Source of the DNA: Scortum barcoo
Taxonomy: Eukaryota > Chordata > Actinopteri > Centrarchiformes > Terapontidae
Assembly (NCBI GenBank): GCA_023238725.1
Contig: CM041535.1
Coordinates: 24,853,978 to 24,917,977, forward strand
Direction of reading: 5' to 3'
DNA: 64,000 nt
How positions within the stretch are numbered: the stretch's first letter is position 1; each line of letters opens with the position of its first letter. The position numbers were made by a program, and so were the translations under genes. The notes beneath the pieces are model-generated. The model worked only from the letters and a program-made list of their open reading frames with translations, was not told the origin of the DNA and searched no databases. Of this stretch, positions 61,251-64,000 are shown piece by piece.

Positions 61251-62526
61251 TGCTCTTGGTAAATGTAGAAAAGAAGTGAAGAAAGAAACTTACTGATAAT
61301 GATTTCTGTTGATGAAGTCCTACTGTTCAGTGATAAATAACAACATGAATCCACTGCTCTTTTTGAAAGAGTATTTACTATCATATCATACACATTTACA
61401 TCCAGTGCGTTGACAAGAATCTGTGCACACAGACACTTAATGCAGCACTATATCTCAAACACTGGCAGATAAGACTCTGCTTGCTGGACCTGTACTTAAT
61501 CTCTTTTTCTTTTTTTGAAACAAAACTTCGCTCAGTGTGGTACTCGTAGAACTGAGCAAACGTTCGTCTCCACATCACCTTTGTTACAAACAAAAGCAAA
61601 GACAACAACTAAACCAGGTATTGATACATTATTTACAGAGAGACAGAATGTAAGGTCCTGTTAGATGATTGTGGAGGTCTACGTGTGCAAAAGATGCAGC
61701 ATGGTTTGTAGATCATAACACCGTATGCTTGTATTAATGTCATTTTTTTAAATCATGGGTGATGGAAATACTCAGACTTGAATTTCCTAATACTTCGACA
61801 TTAGCTTACATAATGATCTACTCAAATGCAGTAAACGATTTGTGGACTCTGTTGTGCAATAATTACGAAATATCGCCGCCCATGTGATGTCACTAATGTT
61901 GTTATATGAAATTCTTCAGCAAATTTGTCAACTTGTGGCAAATAAACCCACGTACTGTTTAAGAAACATGAGGTGGTATTTTCATTATCAGCAGAGTAAT
62001 ACCTGCCTTTTCCTCATATATCCAGCAGAAAACAAACCCTGTTAAAATGTGAAACAATACCGACATGAGAAAAGGGAACATATTTAACACATGACGTAAA
62101 AAGGATGCTTACTGTATACGAGGAAGTCAGTGACTCACTGTGCACTTTGTCCTTTCACCTAAGACCCCAATTATCTGATGATGTGACGGCGTGGAACTGT
62201 TCTTCACTCCAGCAAGGCGCTTTTTCTAAAGCTGAGTTTGTAATTAGTGTGTTTTAACAGGCAATTTGTGTGCACAAGATAAAGCTCCTTCTTATCTATG
62301 CATGTATGTCCAGTATGCTAACAGACGCAGCTTTGTCGTAGGATTGAGAGGAGGTCTCTCAAACACAAATACAGTAGGTAGTTTTAAGGCTCTCTGAAAA
62401 ACAAAACAGTTATTTTGAAGCTAACTTCTCACACTTTTACCCTCTTTACTCTCCTTCGCTTCACTTTCTTTAGGAAAGCAGGATTCAAACACTTTCTTCA
62501 GCAACATTTCACATGTTCGTCCACCA
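61251..62526. other. convergent spacer between dao and svop
   Basis: AT-rich, no gene recognised. Part may be svop 3' UTR if a distal poly(A) site is used. Confidence 0.5.
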
Positions 62527-62799
62527 TTTATTCTCTTAATCTTGCACTCTTGTAGGGCATTTGCTCAGTTAGTCTGTGGCAAATTTGTGACAGCAATGGT
62601 GGCTGAAGACGATATAATAATAATATATAATATTTGTGCTGCCTGGCTCTTTGAAGCCACTGTGGTGCCTAAACTGAAGAGTCGTAGGATGGGACTGGAG
62701 ATGGACACAGAAAGCTGGTCTAGCTTTTTTTTTTTGCCCTTGCCTCCTTGCCGTTGTCACCTCTCTCGCTCAAGCGCCCTCCGGCCGACGCACGCATCC
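62527..62799 (-). other. svop: svop 3' UTR candidate
   Basis: Minus-strand AATAAA at 62532-62527, about 270 nt below the stop, could be the poly(A) signal. Confidence 0.4.
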
Positions 62800-63015
62800 T
62801 CAGCCTTCTGCGAGCCGGGGCTGGACTGAGGGATCCTCCCCGAGCCATGGGAGGGTCTCTCGGCCCACCATCTCCTGCCCCCACTCTCGGTGGCTGGACT
62901 CCTGCAGGCCCCGGCCCGTCGTCTCAATCGGCAGCGCGCAGGAGGCGATGGCGGCAAGGAGGCAGCAGCAGCAGTACACGGAGAGAGCGAGGTACACCGA
63001 CGACTCCAACATCAC
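62800..63015 (-). CDS. svop: svop last exon
   Basis: Acceptor GTCCTGCAG; 71 residues and TGA at 62802-62800. Last transmembrane helix and cytoplasmic tail. Confidence 0.9.
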   Translation of the reverse strand: MMLESSVYLALSVYCCCCLLAAIASCALPIETTGRGLQESSHREWGQEMVGRETLPWLGEDPSVQPRLAEG

Positions 63016-63583
63016 CTGCAGGACGAAGCCCGGTGACGAATAAATGATCACCACTTACTTGTGATTTGATAAATGAAAGAACTGATTGACTCGTGTTACC
63101 TGTGCAACAAAAGGTGTAATGAGGGCCCCGACCCTCGCCATTCCACTGCTTGTTCCCAGACCTAAAGCCCTGGTGGCTGTCGGATACACCTGCAGAGTTT
63201 CAGAAAATACTGATTAGGCTGCCCTGATGTTGCTGACCCTCCCTTTCCCCCGCTATTGATTTAATCTGTTTGCAAAAAAAGAATCCACACTTTTCTTCAT
63301 CATACCTCTGGAGTGTACACGTAGGCAGCCTGGAAGCCTCCTGCGATAAAAGCTCTGGCGATGAATATCAACACTGTCATGGACGCTCTGCAAACAGAGA
63401 AACCAGTAACTGCTGAATGACTGATGGATCAACAATGTCATGTTTAGCAGTCAGATCAGTGTCCACCTTACCTCCCAACACAACCGTAGAGGGGGATGAT
63501 GCACATCGAGAAGATGAAGAAGCACAACGCCATGGTCTTCCTCCTGCCCAGCCGATCGATGGCCCACAGTGTCACCAGCAGCC
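62800..63583 (-). CDS. svop: synaptic vesicle 2-related protein, last four exons (partial)
   Basis: Exons 63583-63472, 63306-63387, 63100-63189 and 62800-63015 join in phase into about 165 C-terminal residues of SVOP. SVOP is a major-facilitator-fold membrane protein of synaptic vesicles and neuroendocrine cells, with transport substrate unsettled. Visible parts are the MFS loop DRLGRRKTM after a helix, [40 protein letters not shown], a last helix ([20 protein letters not shown]) and the tail [20 protein letters not shown]. The 5' part lies beyond the window. The last 20 or so residues differ from the tail I remember for mammals, while a shifted frame resembles it (see findings). svopl is a less likely alternative. 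Confidence 0.93.
63100..63189 (-). CDS. svop: svop exon, 30 codons
   Basis: [20 protein letters not shown]...ITPFVAQ, phase 0 at both ends, donor GTAACA. Confidence 0.94.
63306..63387 (-). CDS. svop: svop exon, 82 nt
   Basis: [20 protein letters not shown]...YTPE, a transmembrane helix. Acceptor TTTGCAG, donor GTATGA. Confidence 0.93.
63472..63583 (-). CDS. svop: svop exon, 112 nt
   Basis: [20 protein letters not shown], then [15 protein letters not shown], a helix-loop-helix with the MFS DRLGRR motif. Acceptor CTACGCAG, donor GTAAGG. Confidence 0.93.
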
Positions 63584-64000
63584 CTGCGTAGCAATGCAGA
63601 ACTTCCATTATTGTAAAATGTAAAATACTGGTTTGATCTTTTTATTTAATACTCCACACACAGATTATTTCTTAAAGTGGAGAGGACTTAACAATATTGC
63701 TAATGAATGCTTCATTTTATTTAGGTCTGCCTGTAGTTAGAGCCAGCACAGTCCTGGCATGCCTAAATGGACTCCAGCCATCATTCACGTAATTATTAAG
63801 ATCCTGCCAAAGTGTTCTCTGCAGGAAAACTCTATTAACATTATAATTATGATGGTTTACTTGTGAGTTATTGCCACTCTATTTAGCAGGTTTTTCCGTC
63901 CCTGAAGTGCCCTAAAGTGATGCAGTAAAAGGTGTAATTATTATACAGTATTTAGCAACATGATCACCTCTTTAGTGCCAAGAAATAACATGCGAATAGG
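63584..64000. other. svop intron, continuing past the window
   Basis: No further exon recognised. Confidence 0.5.

Overview
The window is vertebrate nuclear DNA from a ray-finned fish, most likely a spiny-rayed teleost. This rests on intron-split genes with GT..AG junctions, CpG-rich promoters, many CA/GT microsatellites and teleost-type dispersed repeats. I read four protein-coding genes by joining exons in phase: coro1c (coronin 1C, minus), ssh1 (slingshot phosphatase 1, minus), dao (D-amino-acid oxidase, plus) and the 3' end of svop (SV2-related transporter, minus). From memory, order and orientation match human 12q24.11 (CORO1C-SSH1-DAO-SVOP), so this is a conserved vertebrate neighbourhood and not a transferred region.

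Layout: 0.4-27.6 kb holds canonical coro1c, ten coding exons giving 473 residues, with a non-coding first exon in a CpG-rich promoter near 27.5 kb. At 28.6-32.7 kb, upstream of that promoter, lies a second apparent coro1c start: a TATA-like promoter, a GA-rich 5' UTR exon and one 2.1-kb coding exon whose donor phase matches coro1c exon 2 exactly. Spliced together they would make a roughly 1180-residue coronin with a 706-residue, mostly disordered N-terminal extension. Between 32.7 and 35.3 kb there is a hAT-like non-autonomous transposon and other repeats. ssh1 runs from 55.4 kb down to 36.9 kb in 15 exons, with a likely 3' end near 35.3 kb. Its last exon carries a frameshift near 37,190, and an unannotated alternative first exon seems to sit in intron 2 at 48.3 kb. 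Between ssh1 and dao are a roughly 172-bp tandem repeat and a dispersed repeat. dao (57.2-61.2 kb) encodes a complete 345-residue flavoenzyme ending in a peroxisomal signal. The last four svop coding exons lie at 62.8-63.6 kb, and the gene continues past the window.

Function: coronin 1C and slingshot 1 both act in actin turnover. Coronins bind F-actin and Arp2/3, while slingshots dephosphorylate and so activate cofilin; the related coronin 1B is known to work with SSH1. dao degrades D-amino acids in peroxisomes and svop is a synaptic-vesicle membrane protein, so the neighbourhood is syntenic and not an operon-like unit. The points most worth checking are the giant coro1c N-terminal exon, the alternative ssh1 first exon, the ssh1 C-terminal frameshift, and CA/UG repeats placed just after three ssh1 5' splice sites.
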